From Ascarosepion bandense (taxonomy: Eukaryota; Mollusca; Cephalopoda; Sepiida; Sepiidae), in assembly GCA_037127315.1 (NCBI GenBank), contig JBBBDQ010000420.1:3956001-4020000 (forward strand): DNA of 64,000 nucleotides, read 5' to 3'. Position 1 is the stretch's first letter, and every line of letters begins with the position of its first letter. The notes under the pieces were generated by a model, which was not told where the DNA came from, did no database searches, and saw only the letters and a program-made list of their open reading frames with translations. Position numbers and translations under genes: made by a program. Below, in pieces: positions 34,191 to 45,595 of this stretch.

Positions 34191-34374
34191 GACCGTTTAA
34201 AAATTTTATATATATTATACATACACACACACACACACTCACACATAAACGCAAACACACATATGCACACACTCACACACACAAATATATATATATATAC
34301 AAGAGTATCAGCCTAAAGAATATTTGTGTGAAGTTTGGTGAGAATCGGATAAAAATTGTGAATTTGTATAAAGG

Positions 34375-34415
34375 ATATACAGACAGATAAACAAACACAC
34401 ACACAAACATCTTGC

Positions 34416-34453
<38 letters not shown>

Positions 34454-34783
34454 CGATTTTCTGCACTATTGTAAGATCTGCAACCTTGAAAGTTCTGAAT
34501 ATCGTTTCTTATGTTTCTGTCTATGAGTGTATCCAATTTGATTAAAATCGGACCACTCTTTCTACCACCCAATTTTTTCGATTATCGATTCTCAATATTT
34601 ATCTGGTTTACCTCTACACAAAACTTAGCTAAGAACACTCGCAGATGTTTATAGTACAACTGTGTAAATTTTCAAGAAAATCGGTTCAGCTATTTCGAAG
34701 TCTATAGGTAACGAACACATGCGCACAGACAGACACACACACATACACGCGCACAGAGACAAAGTTCCATTTATAAATAAGTT

Positions 34784-34785
<2 letters not shown>
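34375..34785 (-). mobile_element. Truncated Helitron (copy D)
   Basis: From the ACAAACATCTTGCCTTTTA block through the (TA)n at 34,421-34,450 to GTTCCATTTATAAATAAGTT, it matches the 5' half of copies A, C and E. The 3' hairpin and CTAG half is absent, and the 5' TC appears mutated next to the following TA array. Confidence 0.8.
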
Positions 34786-34836
<51 letters not shown>

Positions 34837-35117
34837 ATATATATGTATGTATATATGTATATATATGTTTGTATGCATATATGTATATATATATATATGG
34901 ATGTATATATATGTATATATACATGTATGTATATATATATATGTATCTATATATGTATATATACGTGTATGTATTTATATATATATATATATGTATATAT
35001 ATATGTATGTATATATATATGTATGTACATATACATTTATATATGTATATATATATATATATATATATTTCTATGTATATATATATATATGCATATATAT
35101 ATATATATTTGTATATA
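34786..35117. repeat. Long TA-rich array with ATGTATATA variants
   Basis: About 330 bp of alternating TA with interspersed TATGTA and CATATA units. It gives long false open frames on both strands. Confidence 0.95.
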
Positions 35118-35329
35118 GCAGAATCAAACAAATGAAAACATTTAAATTATCTAAGAAGTTTTTTTTAACAGCGGACAAAAAAATGTGACAATGAAATCCT
35201 AAGGTGAATTGGGATAAAGAGTAGATCCCTTTAAAAATCTAAACAAATTATTAAGAAACTTTTGTTAAAAATAAAAAATAATTAAGTGATATCTGTCCTC
35301 CAATATAACAGTGAACGAAAAAGTGAGTC

Positions 35330-35420
35330 ACAACAGATATACGGTTGTACAGAAGGATACTGAGGATATCTTGAACTGAACACGTGACCAATACCGAAAT
35401 TTTAATGAAACGAAAAGGAT
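35330..35420 (+). pseudogene. LINE C-terminal scrap
   Basis: The plus strand reads LYRRILRIS, a stop, TEHVTNTEILMKRK, matching YRRMLRISWTEHVSN-EVL of the 39.6-kb LINE. Homology fades on both sides. Confidence 0.55.
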
Positions 35421-36360
35421 ATATGTAACATAGCATAGATACGACTGGAAGGTCCAGGGAACGTAATGAGGTAAAAAGGGCATTTTTTCGTACATAAGGA
35501 ATCAGCGTAACCGAGCCGGAGTAAATGGTTTTCAGTAACAAGACGAGGAGAAAAAAGGAACACTTAATACAGAACAGGAAATTGTCGAGAGCCATAATCG
35601 TTTATGTCCTTTGAATAAAATGTACATTGAATAAAATCATTTTGTGGCTAATCATGAAATAAAACACTTTGGATGTGTATATACATTTCCCTTTTGCGTA
35701 CATTGTAGTCTTCTTGCCTGGAAGCTCTTAATTGAACAAGAAGGTGGCCATTTTCACTATGCTCTTGTTAACCCGGAATGGAATGTGTTTATTAATTACT
35801 GGCTTTGATCATAAGATCTCTATGTCAATCTCTAGTATTATCTTAACAAGACTCATGACACAGAAACCACTCCAGAACAAGACGGATATCGTTTAAAGAT
35901 GGTGAGTCACTGTTTATTTCTTAATTTTAATCTTCAAAGCCAACTAACGCATTCATCGTTAATGGGAAATAATTAATATTTTATAGAATTTCAAGTTAGA
36001 AAAAGCGTTAATATAATTAACCAGCTTGTTAGATTTGCGGCGTAATGATAGTTGAAAAGATCCTCTTATCAAACAACAGCACACATTGCTGTAGTGCTAT
36101 GACGAGAACGGAGCCCATCTTAAATGGCAAGGTAACACAGCTGTCCACATATTTATGCAGGAAATATAAGTAAACCAAGGGAGGTAATTTCATAATGTTC
36201 TTGATAAAAAAAGCTTTGATTATTAATTTGTCTAAATGAACTACATTTAGTTCAAAATCTACAGAAAAGATATGAAAGAAACAAAAAATGTTCATATACT
36301 AGGTCAAGTGAAATGTCAAATAAATATTACAGTGTTATTTGATTTTAATTGTAAGAAGTT
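35421..36360. other. Unrecognised DNA
   Basis: No feature recognised. The 114-codon minus frame at 35,251-35,595 is largely antisense to the LINE scrap. Confidence 0.4.
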
Positions 36361-36362
36361 AA

Positions 36363-36600
36363 CAGTCAGTAGTATAAGTCATTAGGCGATCATATCTCTT
36401 TCGATCCATGATTAACTCGGCAGAAGATTTTTCTCGCAGAAGTTGCCATTTCTCTCTAGGGTAAACTGGTTGCTAATCAAGACTTTAGAACCCAATCAGT
36501 CCTTCTATTTAGAAGAGATAGATCAATATATTTCCCAAGGTTATTTGTGCTTAAGCGAAAAGAACACATTTAATTGGAATTCGAACTCGGTTTGTAGTCA
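36363..36600 (-). mobile_element. SINE, tail and body, head interrupted
   Basis: Reverse copy from the tail to GGAATTCGAACTCGG. The head is then broken by about 80 bp containing a hammerhead-like sequence, and SINE sequence reappears at 36,685. Confidence 0.75.
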
Positions 36601-36614
36601 CAAAATAAAAGAAT

Positions 36615-36660
36615 TGCATTTGCCGTGATAAAGTTTCTCAAAGGACGAAACGCGTCGGTG
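36615..36660 (+). ncRNA. Hammerhead-like fragment inside SINE sequence
   Basis: TTGCCGTGATAAAGTTTC and GGACGAAACGCGTCGGTGAA show the hammerhead order: a GTGATAA core variant, GAAA, an AC-GC-GU stem III ending in UC, and a stem I match TTGCC/GGTGA. The core has two changes, so it is a relic. Confidence 0.3.
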
Positions 36661-36684
36661 AAATAAGTTTTCATTTTATCTTTT

Positions 36685-36781
36685 GCGTATTTGCGCGTAA
36701 GTGAATGCAACGAATTCAGCTAGAATATGAACTCAGCTCTTCGAATTCTCCCTCTGAGCCGATATCCATTGCACCACACAA
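36685..36781 (-). mobile_element. SINE head fragment
   Basis: TTTGCGCGTAAGTGAATGCA to GATATCCATTGCACCAC is the head and upper body of the SINE in reverse. It overlaps in content with the preceding copy, so it may be an independent truncated insertion. Confidence 0.75.
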
Positions 36782-36798
36782 TATTCATGCACATATAG

Positions 36799-37075
36799 TC
36801 AGTCAATTAAGTGCCATAGGTGAAACACGCTTGGGCGATCATGTCTCGAATGAGACATGACTGACTGGGCAGAAAATTATCCCGCAGTAGGTTGCCATTG
36901 CTTTCTGCGGTAGACTGGTTGACAGCCAAGACTATAGAACCCAATCTGTCTTGTTATTTAACCCATAACTGGAAGGAAAAGATGGATTAATACCTTTCCC
37001 AGGGGTATTTGCGCGTAAGTGAATGCAATGAATTCAGTTGGAATTCGAACTCGGCTCTCCGATTTCTCGCACATA
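36799..37075 (-). mobile_element. SINE, nearly full length
   Basis: Reverse copy with tail TCAATTAAGTGCCATAGG, hairpin ATGTCTCGAATGAGACAT, body and B-box. It ends at CCGATTTCTCGCACAT, lacking the A-box end. Confidence 0.88.
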
Positions 37076-37119
37076 TAGAATAGAAGCTTAAAAGTTTATC
37101 CAATCATCTCTCTCGCCCA

Positions 37120-37229
37120 CACTCTCTCTCACTCTCTCTCTTATTTACTCTCTCTCACCTTCACTCTCTTTTTCTCTCTCTTTTAACATTCTTTCTATCT
37201 TCTTTTGTAATCACTATCTTCTTGTCTTT

Positions 37230-37280
<51 letters not shown>
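37120..37280. repeat. TC-rich low-complexity DNA and (TA)n
   Basis: CTCTC-rich sequence to about 37,190, then (TA)n at 37,233-37,280. Confidence 0.85.
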
Positions 37281-37283
<3 letters not shown>

Positions 37284-37319
37284 TGCAAAAAAGGATAATC
37301 ATGTAGGTATATATATTTT

Positions 37320-37870
37320 TAATCATTTCACCCCAAGCAAAGCAGAACTGCATCTAATATTCAGGGGGTTACAATGAGAGAAAAGACTGGACACAGGAAA
37401 TATTGAGAAAAATATGAAAGATAAATAGGCTTCAAGAAGACAGGTGATGGTAAATGACACCCCATTTAAATATTTGGAGATTGCAGCTACGAGTAAAACA
37501 ACTAAACGAGACTTTCACTGCTGGGAAGTGCAAGAAAAGAAACTGTTGATGTAGAAGAAGCGCTTACATTTAACTATCTTAACGGTAAACTGATGGGACC
37601 TAGATGCCAATCTAGTAGCGCGTTTAAATTCATGTGGTCAGTGTACCAGGACAAAAATGTCATCAGAGCAGTTGCCATGAAAATATTTTTTAGAAAAGAC
37701 AGAGGTAATGGTAAGAAAGTGACTGAAGTCGAGATACCAAGTCAGGACCGATTTCATCGCAGATCCGTTTTGGGATTTGAGGACCTCGAGATGTATAGGA
37801 GGGGAACCCGACCAGATATGGCAACAGTATTCAATGCAGGGTTGAATGGCAGATTTCTAAATGTGTAAGA
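37320..37870 (+). repeat. Interspersed repeat Q, copy 1
   Basis: The head TTTCACCCCAAGCAAAGCAG and AGGGGGTTACAATGAGAG is shared with repeat R. The body contains AGCAGTTGCCATGAAAATAT, AAAGTGACTGAAGTCGAGAT and GGTTGAATGGCAGATTTCTA, shared in order with 60,330-61,150 and, more weakly, 50,885-51,400. A 91-codon frame is not kept in the other copies. Confidence 0.75.
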
Positions 37871-38138
37871 TGTATTCCAAAGAGAAAAATTTCTTGTTTA
37901 TATTTTTAATTCTTTTTTTACTTGTATATTCCCTCCCTTTTTTCTTCCTTCCTTTTTCATCCTAATTTCTAAAACGTTTTTTATCCAAGCCCTATCTCGT
38001 TTTATTGCTTTTCCATTTTGATACCATCCCAGTCTGCTTCAATTTCTTTCAATACTTCTCTTTAAACTTCTCACTCTCATCATCTTCATCATTACATTTT
38101 GTCTTTCATTTCGTAACTGATATTTTCTCTACTTCAAG

Positions 38139-38141
<3 letters not shown>
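37871..38141. other. T-rich DNA
   Basis: Pyrimidine-rich sequence leading into a microsatellite. Confidence 0.4.

Positions 38142-38195
<54 letters not shown>
38142..38195. repeat. (TC)n microsatellite
   Basis: About 54 bp of uninterrupted TC. Confidence 0.95.
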
Positions 38196-38197
<2 letters not shown>

Positions 38198-38590
38198 AGC
38201 AACGCTGTTATGAGTAATTACCGATGATATAAAGTATATTATATCTGCATGATTTTAAACGCAAACTAATAAATTTATTTTTGAAAAAAGAATTTATTCC
38301 GTGTCCTGTTCATTTTATTTACAGGAATTAATTTCATTAATCTCTTCAAAAAGTATTTAATTACCTATGCAGTCAGTGCTTCCTTAATTTTGTGCGTATC
38401 CTCATATAGTTTTGCCAAATTTGCAAACAGGTTATTTGGTCGAGGTGTCAAGCACCTATAAAAACAAGAAACTTCCTGTCTGTCTGTCTGTCTGTCACTC
38501 TCGCTCTCTCTTCTTTCTAGCATGCGGTAGAAGTGACAATGCCAGCTGGGGCCTCCACGGGTAGGGAGATATCTTTCCTTTTCGTAAATG

Positions 38591-38591
<1 letters not shown>

Positions 38592-38659
<68 letters not shown>
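38592..38659. repeat. (AC)n microsatellite
   Basis: About 68 bp of uninterrupted AC. A short (CTGT)n is at about 38,478-38,497. Confidence 0.95.
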
Positions 38660-39305
38660 CCCTCGAAATTTTTCTAACTTGTAATGTCTTTCTTCTTTTG
38701 TATGACAACTCGTTTATTTTCTCTCTTTTTACTCAATTTTATGAAAATCAAAATATTAAATACATTCTTACTGAAATTTATCGATTTCCTTACACTCGTC
38801 ATTTACATGTGTTTGTCACTACTTTGAGTCTAACGAGTTGCAATGCCTTCGACAGGTTTTATGATACTGACCATGATCTTCAAGACGAACGAGGATATTA
38901 ATTTAGTGGCTTGCTTTATGTTGTTTATGGCCACAACAAACAAGTCTTCTACATTAGGCACATTTCTGGAACGTTGAATCACATTTACTTATTGCTAAAA
39001 ACGGATGGCCGTGATTAATTTGAAAACAGTGTAAATGACGTTTACCAGCTTTAATATTTGAAACTAATATAAAAAATGTACTTTCCGAAAGGGATCGAAC
39101 GTAAATATTTTTTGGATGATTTTGTGATGTCAAAACTACATTTAGATTAGTGAAATGCACATCTCTCGCCAGAACTTTCTAAAGCTCATATCTGCTAACT
39201 TTAGTTTTGCATACGAATGACGTAGCATAAAATTCACCCATGCCAACTCGAACGTGTACAGTTACTAAATAAAATGGTGATAGCAATAAAAATGATGTCT
39301 GATGG
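38660..39305. other. Unrecognised DNA
   Basis: No feature recognised. Confidence 0.4.
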
Positions 39306-39597
39306 ATCCAATTTCTTCATTCTATCAGTTAAATACCATAAGCGATACACGCTTGGGCGAAAATTTTCCCTCAGCAGCTTTCCATTATTTTCTGAGGAAG
39401 ACTGGTTGCCAACCAAGGCTAGAGAACTAAATCATATTTGATATTTAACCTATAGCTGGGGAGAGAAGATACGAATTAATAACTTTTTCAAAGGTATTTG
39501 CGCATAAATGAATGCAAAATATTCATATAGAATTCCATCTCTGCTCTCTCGTTTGGAGCCGATATCCACTGCACCGTAACGCACATCCAATTTCTTC
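39306..39597 (-). mobile_element. SINE with target-site duplication
   Basis: The reverse SINE (about 39,319-39,584) is flanked by ATCCAATTTCTTC at 39,306-39,318 and 39,585-39,597. At least CCAATTTCTTC is a true duplication, because the preceding AT may belong to the element end. The tail hairpin is deleted. It lies directly at the 3' end of the large LINE. Confidence 0.88.
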
Positions 39598-39660
39598 TTC
39601 TTTTATGTGCCATGTCTTTTCAGGATGTAGGCGATCATGGCTTTCCATATTTTCCTATCC

Positions 39661-40254
39661 CTAGTGGCACTTAGCACGCTTTCTCCTGTTGCACCATGCA
39701 ACCCTCGTTCTGTCATCCACCTGATCAAGTTCTTCAAATATGTTATCCGCTGCTTTCCCCTGTCTCTTTTCCCCTCTATCTGGCCTGTTAGTATCAGGTT
39801 CTCTTAAGCCCTCCTTCCTCATTGTATGTCCCAGGAACTTTATTTTTCTCTTCCTGATGTTCAGTATTAATTTCCTTTTCGTTTGCATCCTTTCCAAAAC
39901 CTCGTCATTGCTCACATGCTCGGTCCATGATATCCGCAGCATCCTTCTGTAGAACCACATTTCAGCTACTTCAATTTTCAAAGATATTGTCCAACATTCA
40001 CTGCAATACTGAAGAACCGACATCACGTAGCAATCCAGTACTAACCTATTCGTTTCTAGCGAAATTTTCCTGTTTCTTAATACTTTACTCAACTTCTGGA
40101 ATGTTTTTTTGGCCATGCCAATTCGCCTTTGGATCTCAGTGTCACACTCTCCGTCTTTTGTTAGAACACTTCTCAGGTATTTACCAGTTTGGTTTTTGTG
40201 TCCCTCACCTGTATTTGGCATTTTGGGCTGTGCTTTTTGCAAATGACCATGCAT
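39661..40254 (-). pseudogene. LINE C-terminal region
   Basis: The longest clean stretch of the LINE (about 197 codons). It contains TGKYLRSVLTKDGECDTEIQ, RIGMAKKTFQKL, LDCYVMSVLQYCSECW, EMWFYRRMLRISWTEHVSND and IKFLGHTMRKEGL. This region follows the RT palm/thumb in many APE-type LINE proteins. Its YGSE-like motif is altered to YCSEC. It ends in a basic tail. Confidence 0.85.
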
Positions 40255-41210
40255 TCCGTTTTCTTGCAGTTTATTTGTAGTCCTTTCTTGTCACTCTCTT
40301 CAGCTACCTTCTGTAGGAGGTATTGTAGTTTTCTTTCTGTGTTTGCTATCATCTGCGTACCTTATATTGCTTAAATTGTGGCCCCCGATGACGAATTCTA
40401 GCATAACTTCTAGGGCTCTCAGAATAGTCTGGCTGTACAAGTTGAATAGATCCGGTGAAACGACACACCCTTGTCTTATGTCCCTTTCAATCTTTGTATA
40501 ACTGCTGAATTCGTTACCTGTCCGTATGCAGACGGTTTGCTGCTAGTAGAGAATCTCGATTACTCTTAGGTCATTCCCAAATATGTCGAGGCTGCCAAGC
40601 ATCTCCATCAATTCTTTGTGGCGTATTTTGTCAAACGCCTTTGCATAATCAATAAAACATAGGTACAAGTCCTTCTTCATTTGTATTGCCTTTTCAGAGA
40701 TCATCCTAATCACAAATATGGCATTCCTTGTTCCAGTGTCTTTAACGAAACCGCTATGTTCTTGTCCTATCTCTGGCCTGGTTCTGCTTCTTGCCCTATT
40801 CGAACTATCAGTTTTGTTATATGGCTTATTAAACTGATGGTTCTGTGGAGTTCGCACTCGTTTGCTTCTGGCTTCTTAGGCAGTGCTATGAAGATAGACT
40901 TGCTGAGGTCATCTGGTATTACACCACTATTATAAATTCCATTTATTATTTCTGTAATTTTCTCTATGCCAAATTTTTCCAGGGCTAACAGTAGCTCTAT
41001 TACTATGCCATCTGGTCCAGCTGCTTTGTTTCTATTCAGTCTGGCTATTGCAGATTCCACATCAGACTTTAATATTTCCGGTCCGTCCTCATCTTTGTGT
41101 ATTATCGGTTGCTCTTTCTTGTCGTGGGAAAGATCTTTTATATATTCTTCCCATTGTTGAAGTATTTCCTCTTTCTCCAATATGATTGTTCCATCCTTGG
41201 CTTTCATACA
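40255..41210 (-). pseudogene. LINE reverse transcriptase domain, frameshifted
   Basis: In order on the minus strand: NRNKAAGPDGIVIELL, FIALPKKPEANECELHRTIS, LISHITKLIVRI, FVKDTGTRNAIFVIRMISEK, YLCFIDYAKAFDKIRHKEL and IRYADD (codons at 40,348-40,359). The catalytic Asp pair is intact, but a small deletion follows YADD, so the next residues are out of frame. At least three frameshifts split the domain. Confidence 0.88.
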
Positions 41211-41298
41211 TCCTGTTGAAGAGCAGGTTTTGTTGTTCTGTCAGTTCTTTTATTTCTTTATGCATATCTGCTTTATTATCCCCGCCCAATCTCTCTAC

Positions 41299-42479
41299 TT
41301 ATGCCCATTTGTTATTGAACCATTTCTCTTTAGTCTGTCTGCATTTTCTCTTTATTTCCTTGTCTAGTTCCCTGTACTCTATTCCATGTCTTGATATAAT
41401 TTTCTGCCTCCTTTGCATCATGTCAAGAATCTCTTCAGTCATCCACTCGTTTTTTCTTCTGCACCTGATTTCCTTTGGGACAATGTTGTTTGTTGATGTA
41501 ACTATCGCTTCCTTGAGTGAGCCCCATTTCGATTGTCCTTTTCCAACTTTTTCTTCATATTTGATTTCCACGCTGTTAGTGTATTAATTCTGTAGGTTTA
41601 GGTTATTCACGAGCGTGCTGTAATTCAGTTTTGGTGCTGCACTAAGCTCCTTCAATCTCAGGAGTTTCACCTTTAGTTTGCAGATGACTGGGACGTGGTC
41701 GTTTCCACAGTCGGCGGCTGGATAGGCTTTACTTGAACCACTTCGTTTCTGAATCTCGTGTTTATGGTTATATAGTCTATCTGTCTTTTCGTGTCGCCTC
41801 CTGGGATTTTACATGTCCATAGACGTCGTGGATGTCCTTGAAACCAGGTGTTAGTTATTACCTGGTCATTTGCTGTGCACCATTGAACCCATTTTCTTCT
41901 CGTTCTTCGTAGGTTTCCTAATACAAAGTTGCCAGTTGTCATACTTTCTCTCTCCTTGCCTCCTTTGGCATACAAATCTCCCATGATGATTCTGATTTCT
42001 TGGCTTCTACATTGAGTCTTGGCATTGTCTAGAGTGGAGTAAAAAGGTTCTATTTCTTCCTCAGTGCTTTGCGTTGTTGGGGCATAGACAACTACAATTG
42101 CTATGTTGAACGGTCTCCCTTTCAGTTTGACCAGAAGAACTCTTTGAGAGCACTAGCAATATCCTAGAACGCATTTCTTACTTTCTTTGTCCAGTATTAA
42201 ACCGACTCCTTTTTCGTTATTTTCTCCTCCTGCGTATATTATCCTATGGTTGTCACTGCTGGAATCTTCATTGTTTGACCATCTGGTTTCGCATATTCCC
42301 AGAATATTGATGTTCAGTCCGTTCATCTCCTGCTTGACTTTCTGTAGTTGTCCACAGTTGTTGAGCGTCCTGACGTTCCATGTTCCTAAGGTAATTCTTT
42401 CTTTGTTGCTCACAGTCGCAGGGTAATGGTCCAGAGACACTTGTTGCTCATCTCTTTCCTTTCCGGGCGAGGGACACAT
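41299..42479 (-). pseudogene. LINE APE-type endonuclease, frameshifted
   Basis: Starts with MCPSPGKERDEQQVSLDHYP near 42,479. Then LGTWNVRTLNN and ILGICETRWSNN (the N and E of the AP-endonuclease fold), MGDLYAKGGKE where MGDFNA is usual, and TNTWFQGHPRRLWTCKIPGG and RQIDYITINTRFRN further down. The final SDH block is lost to a frameshift near 41,700. A linker with WFNNKW (41,299-41,571) joins it to the RT. Confidence 0.85.
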
Positions 42480-42700
42480 TTTGGGAAAAAGCGTCCCCTT
42501 TACGCCGGATGACGGTGAGGTGACACCGGTTGCCCATGTCAGTCCTTACCAGACGAAGAGTTGCTTCATTTGGAAGCAATCCCCTTCACGCAGTTATTTT
42601 TCACATATTTCTATTGTACAGCCATAATTATACGCAGGATAGATAGATAGAGGAGTGGTATCCTGTTGCCTTCTCTACGGTGATTTATTGAGACACCACC

Positions 42701-43687
42701 TCTAGTTAGCTGGCCGTTGATTCATTTAGAGATTCTCCTTACCTTTGACTTGACGTAATTTCTCAAAGACAAACCTTTTTTCAATCTTTCTTAGAGAACT
42801 TTCCATGACTATTTTAGTCGAGACGCAAAGAAACCGGGTGGGGTTTGGGTGGAAATAGAACGTTATGCAATATTTTACATTTCAATGAATAAATAAAAAT
42901 TCCTTTTTACATTTTAAATTAAACATTAATCTACAGAAATAAAAAAATAATAATAATTTGAAATCGCAACATTTAAAAAAAATTGTACATGAATAAAACG
43001 AATTTTTTTAAAATTTCTTTGAAATCCCAATTAATGCGTATACCTATTGCGCTGGAAAAAAAAAAGATAAAAAAACTAGACTTAACTTCAGGAAAAAACT
43101 GCTGAATTTCTATGTGTACAAAATTAGTTATTGGGAAATGTGGAAAAAAATTATTGTGACCTAGATAGAACAGAAAAATTTAAAGAGCCATGATCGTCAA
43201 CGTCCGACAAAGCACATAGAAAAAGTTTAACAGCAATACGCATTTGAATACTTTCAGTTCTGCGAACTTAGAGCGACATAAACTTTTTGATAGTTGACGT
43301 ACTGATTATATACATGGGTATAAAGTATAACTGTTTTAAAGATTTTAAGCCACTGTGGAGGGACTGATTGTGATGAAAGTCAGCTTTTATATGCAGTTGA
43401 AAATCGACATTTATCACCAGTGAAAATTCGCATATATTTCCATCACGAACAAAGATGAAAATGATTATTTTTTTATTCTATTTGTTATTACGCCATATCT
43501 AGTCCGACAAGCTTGTGAAAAAAATATATAGAGATAATTAAATTGATTTTTTTTATTTATTAAAAATCAAGAAAATTTAATTATATTATACTCTACAATA
43601 TTTGTTGTATTGAGTACTTAAAAGAAAATGAATGCCGGAAAACTCCAAATTCTAAAACTTGTTTCTCTTCACATGGATTTATATATA
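42701..43687. other. Unrecognised AT-rich DNA
   Basis: No feature recognised. Confidence 0.4.
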
Positions 43688-43951
43688 AAACGAGAAATCG
43701 GTGAGCAGACTTCGAAATCTAACTGAATTTGTTGCATACACACAAGTACCACTGGGAAAGACATGGATCCGTCCATTTTCTCCAGCTATGGTTTACATAA
43801 CAGGAAAGATTGGTTTCTGCAGACTTGGTTAGAAACCAGTCTATCACAGTAAGTAATGACAAACTACTGCGGTAAAATCTTCTTCCTAGTCAATCATGTC
43901 TCTTTCGAGACATGATCACCCAATTACGAATAGCCTTTAATTGACTGATAC
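43688..43951 (+). mobile_element. SINE, A-box missing
   Basis: Starts at AACGAGAAATCGGTGAGC, so the first part of the tRNA-like head is absent. Body and tail with a TTTC-loop hairpin are present, ending TTAATTGACTGA. Confidence 0.85.
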
Positions 43952-44326
43952 AGTTATAAGTTGCTTAATGTATAATTTATATATATATATATATTTCATT
44001 TGTAAACGAGTTATTACATGAGCTAATTTGTATAATGCTGTTTAAATTACTGATGTTTTGTTTCTTTATGAATTTTTTCTAAATTACTAGTACAGCTATA
44101 ACAGCTATAATACAGTTTGATTGTATTCCTATTGAAAATTTTGTTTAGTTCTGAGCTTTTAGGAAAATGTTTATGGATCAGTTTAAAAAATATTTGTCTT
44201 ATTTTGGTTTTTATTTTTAAATTAAATGGTGGGCTGAACTAGATAATGTTTCGTTTTCTATCATGGTTTTTTATTTGACTGGTTGGTTGAAGACTGTATT
44301 CTGAAATGTTCTTTATATAAAGCTAC

Positions 44327-44380
44327 TGTTTTGTTTGACGAAGTTTTTGATAGCTATCAAAAACTTCGTCAAACAAAACA
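44327..44380. repeat. 54-bp perfect palindrome
   Basis: TGTTTTGTTTGACGAAGTTT and what follows to 44,353 is mirrored exactly by 44,354-44,380, with no spacer and no mismatch over 27 bp per arm. The centre is TAG|CTA. It sits at the point where recognisable Penelope sequence begins, so it may be a fold-back product of template switching at the truncated 5' end. Confidence 0.93.
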
Positions 44381-44387
44381 ATATTTG

Positions 44388-44905
44388 ATGAAAAGAAAAG
44401 AAACTATGAAGATGCACAAAGAAATTTGGCCAGAAAATATCATAAAGAAACAAAATGCCAGAAATTTAAATAGCATTATACAAAACAAGATCATTAATAA
44501 AGAAAGTAACTGCACGGACAAAAATAAATGCCCACTTCACGGCCTTTGTAACACAAAAGAAGTCATTTACAAAGCAAAGGTACATGACTTAAATGTTCAA
44601 AACAAAACATATTTGGGATCAACCAAAGACACTTTCAAGACCAGATGGTTCAATCACAGGTCTACATTTAAAATAGAAACTTTAAAAGATTATACAAAAT
44701 TGGCTAGCCACGTGTGGAAACTGAAATTAGAATACGGAAAAAACCCAAACTTAACGTGGAGTATAGTGAAAACAGCCAAGCCTTACAACGGTGGCAAAAT
44801 ATGTAGACTGTGCCAGGAAGAAAAGTTAGCAATTATGTTATTCCCAAACAAAAATTAATTATTGAATGAAAAAACAAAAATTATGACGAAGTGTAACCAT
44901 GGATG
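44388..44905 (+). pseudogene. Penelope GIY-YIG endonuclease domain, nearly whole
   Basis: Family landmarks in order: NCTDKNKCPLHGLC (Cys cluster before the domain), VIYKAKV and YLGST (the GIY and YIG positions), FKTRWFNHRSTFK (catalytic Arg), TKLASHVWKLK, WSIV, then KICRLCQEEKLAIM with the terminal Cys pair and Glu. The frame meets TAA after FPNKN, but the same frame continues LLNEKTKIMTKCNHG, which matches the usual family end, so that TAA is probably a premature stop. The frame is open from 44,283, through the palindrome. No RT is attached. Confidence 0.85.
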
Positions 44906-45190
44906 AAAACGTTATAACTTTTTCTAATTTAAAAAATAGCGCGTTCAAAACATCCCCATTACGTAAACGTTAAAAAAATCTCCGTTACGTAAGTGTTTTT
45001 TAAAAAATAGTAAAATCAGTTATTACAAATCGCTTGACGGCACCACATGGTAGAAACCTAGGTTACGTAATAACTCGTTTACAAATGAAGAATATTCAAA
45101 AGTTCTACAATATAATTGTATCAAACACATTTTAATACATTCTTGTAACGATCTAATTTCATCATGACCAAAAACTAAGAAATTAAAAAA

Positions 45191-45191
<1 letters not shown>

Positions 45192-45227
<36 letters not shown>
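45192..45227. repeat. (TA)n microsatellite
   Basis: About 36 bp of TA. Confidence 0.95.
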
Positions 45228-45539
45228 TGCTTTAAAAGAATTAAGTTTAATATTACAGGGCATCATGAGGGATAATAAATAAATAAATGGGGGGAAAAAC
45301 AAGCAGTTTCTCTTCCGCTCATCAAAGTTTTAATCGGGAGAACTTAAAGTAAAATATAATAAATATCAGATATGAATTGATCAATGATTTGAAAGGGGAA
45401 TTAACTACTAGCGACAGATTAGAGCAAGGCTCAGGAAACATTCGCGCTCTTTATATAGCGTGAGTCTGCAAGAGCTGATGTAAACCGACTCAAGTACTTT
45501 CAAATGAAAAAGTGAATGTGAATCAGCTAGAACAAAAAG

Positions 45540-45540
<1 letters not shown>

Positions 45541-45593
<53 letters not shown>
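45541..45593. repeat. (TA)n microsatellite abutting Penelope-like sequence
   Basis: About 53 bp of TA. The Penelope-like fragment starts immediately after it. Confidence 0.95.

Positions 45594-45595
<2 letters not shown>

Larger units (their letters stand above)
39600..42700 (-). mobile_element. LINE, about 3.1 kb, RTE-like, inactive
   Basis: From right to left on the minus strand it has a 5' region, an APE-type endonuclease, a reverse transcriptase and a C-terminal region, all in order. Length and domain order (endonuclease plus RT in one reading unit, no RNase H seen) fit an RTE-like clade, though I cannot exclude another APE-type LINE. Frameshifts occur every few hundred bases. Fragments of the same family are at 2.5, 6.4, 28.5, 35.3 and 47.4 kb. 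Confidence 0.85.
43996..45094 (+). mobile_element. Penelope-like element fragment with inverted terminal blocks
   Basis: CATTTGTAAACGAGTTATTA near 43,996-44,018 returns inverted at 45,068-45,094 (TAATAACTCGTTTACAAATG). Between them lies a Penelope GIY-YIG endonuclease. A (TA)n abuts the left block, and another lies about 100 bp right. Inverted and partial terminal repeats are a known feature of Penelope-like elements. Confidence 0.7.

Noticed and set aside
34649..35188. Several 95-160 codon frames rich in Ile and Tyr on both strands
   Set aside because: They are translations of the TA-rich array at 34,786-35,117.
35251..35595. 114-codon hydrophobic minus-strand frame
   Set aside because: Its core is the antisense of a LINE fragment read on the plus strand (YRRILRIS...TEHVTN).
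38365..38901. Frames with poly-CV or poly-TH runs
   Set aside because: They arise from the (AC)n microsatellite.
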